This document shows, piece after piece, positions 5,596 to 6,104 of a DNA stretch of 6,104 nucleotides. The stretch is taken from positions 1 through 6,104 of the forward strand of contig WJMB01000132.1 of assembly GCA_014728185.1 (NCBI GenBank), given 5' to 3'. This stretch comes from Candidatus Coatesiibacteriota bacterium. GTDB lineage: Bacteria; RBG-13-66-14. The position numbers and the translations under genes are program-made. Position 1 is the first letter of the stretch, and every line of letters begins with the position of its first letter. The notes under the pieces are model-generated. The model worked only from the letters and a program-made list of their open reading frames with translations, had not been told where the DNA came from and searched no databases.

Positions 5596-6104
5596 GGCGG
5601 CCTCTCGGAGTGGGGGGGCGCTTACAAAACCTGCACGGCTTCAGGGTAAACATCACCTGGCGTTTGCGGCAGGGGCGGCCGGAATAAACTCGAACCAGAA
5701 TCGTTGTCCCGGGCGTCCCGGCTCGTCAGCCTGATCTGGCCGGGGCTGATCAATCCGCCCGAGGCTTGTTCACCAATGGATTATCAGTCGACCATGGAAA
5801 AGGAATACCGCGTTAACAGGTTGTCAATTGATGCCTTATAGTCGATTTGTGTCAATAAACCTTGCCATGCCTGGTGCGACGGAAGGCCGGATGCTGTCGG
5901 GCCGGCAGGGCTTTTCAAGGTTGGGCGGTGTTTCGACCAGGAGTTGGCTGGTCCGGGATCATGTATAGAGCCAAACTTTTTCATCGTCCCTCTGCCGCCT
6001 TGAGTTGACCTTTTAAGCGAGACGAGTTTGAGCATGATCAGCCCTGAAACAGCCCCATGAAGGAATCAAGCATATCGGGTTTATCGTGACGATCCCTTCC
6101 CCAA
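5596..6104. other. Right intergenic region upstream of nadC, no supported gene
   Basis: About 500 bases precede the nadC start. Base composition is clearly lower in GC than in the cluster, with AT-rich patches near 5780-5865 and 5960-6035. It should hold the nadC promoter on the minus strand, but no -35/-10 pair at proper spacing was found. TTGACA occurs twice on the minus strand (5827-5822 and 5855-5850), but the nearest TATAAG is only nine bases from the second. A minus-strand frame (6035-5784; internal ATG at 5984 with GAGGG upstream, 66 codons) uses TTA and ATA codons and mixed third positions unlike the neighbours, so it is not called a gene. No RNA gene was recognised. Confidence 0.55.
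5601..5606 (-). promoter_or_regulatory. Ribosome binding site of nadC
   Basis: GAGAGG on the minus strand is spaced five bases from the GTG at 5595 and supports that non-ATG start. Confidence 0.6.

Noticed and set aside
3934..5649. A 571-codon open frame on the plus strand
   Set aside because: It is antisense to nadC and the 5' part of the AAA+ gene. It has no recognisable domain and its composition mirrors the sense codons.
5861..5878. TGGCAAGGTTTATTGAC on the minus strand as a second sigma-54 promoter
   Set aside because: The GG and GC elements do not fall at the required spacing, and the -12 GC is absent.
5784..6035. A minus-strand frame of 83 codons (66 from the internal ATG at 5984)
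   Set aside because: Codon use and third-position composition differ from the cluster, the product matches no family I know, and the region should contain the nadC promoter. It was kept only as a note in the intergenic entry.

Overview
The window comes from a GC-rich bacterial chromosome. The taxon cannot be named from this sequence. Two housekeeping-type genes and a near-perfect sigma-54 promoter show that it is bacterial and suggest an RpoN-using organism. The large central protein has no close family I can recall, which would suit a poorly sampled lineage, but that is inference.

All convincing coding sequence is on the minus strand and forms one compact cluster, transcribed right to left. 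It starts with nadC (NAD biosynthesis, 5595-4702). Fifteen bases later comes a 1188-residue AAA+ ATPase of unknown role (4686-1120). Its stop codon overlaps the Shine-Dalgarno of a short BirA-type biotin-protein ligase (1113-508). The tight spacing implies co-transcription and probably coupled translation. NadC and BirA are unrelated cofactor enzymes that often sit near each other. The AAA+ gene between them is the unusual part.

The AAA+ protein has three parts. The first is an N-terminal globular domain of about 165 residues that looks PUA/EVE-like. The second is a roughly 545-residue acidic, proline-rich, low-complexity linker that carries a repeated short motif (R-[IVL]-x-x-L-x-x-[LV]-R). 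The third is a C-terminal AAA+ motor whose Walker A, Walker B, sensor-1 and triple-arginine segments resemble the McrB/MoxR (AAA_5) group, followed by a helical tail. No McrC-like, nuclease or VWA-domain partner is visible in the window.

Left flank (1-507): no gene. It holds a textbook -24/-12 promoter on the minus strand at 44-60, firing leftward out of the window, and several inverted repeats upstream of it. At least one of these could be an activator site or an RNA hairpin. Right flank (5596-6104): no gene I can support. It is visibly less GC-rich than the cluster and should hold the nadC promoter, but I could not identify a convincing -35/-10 pair.
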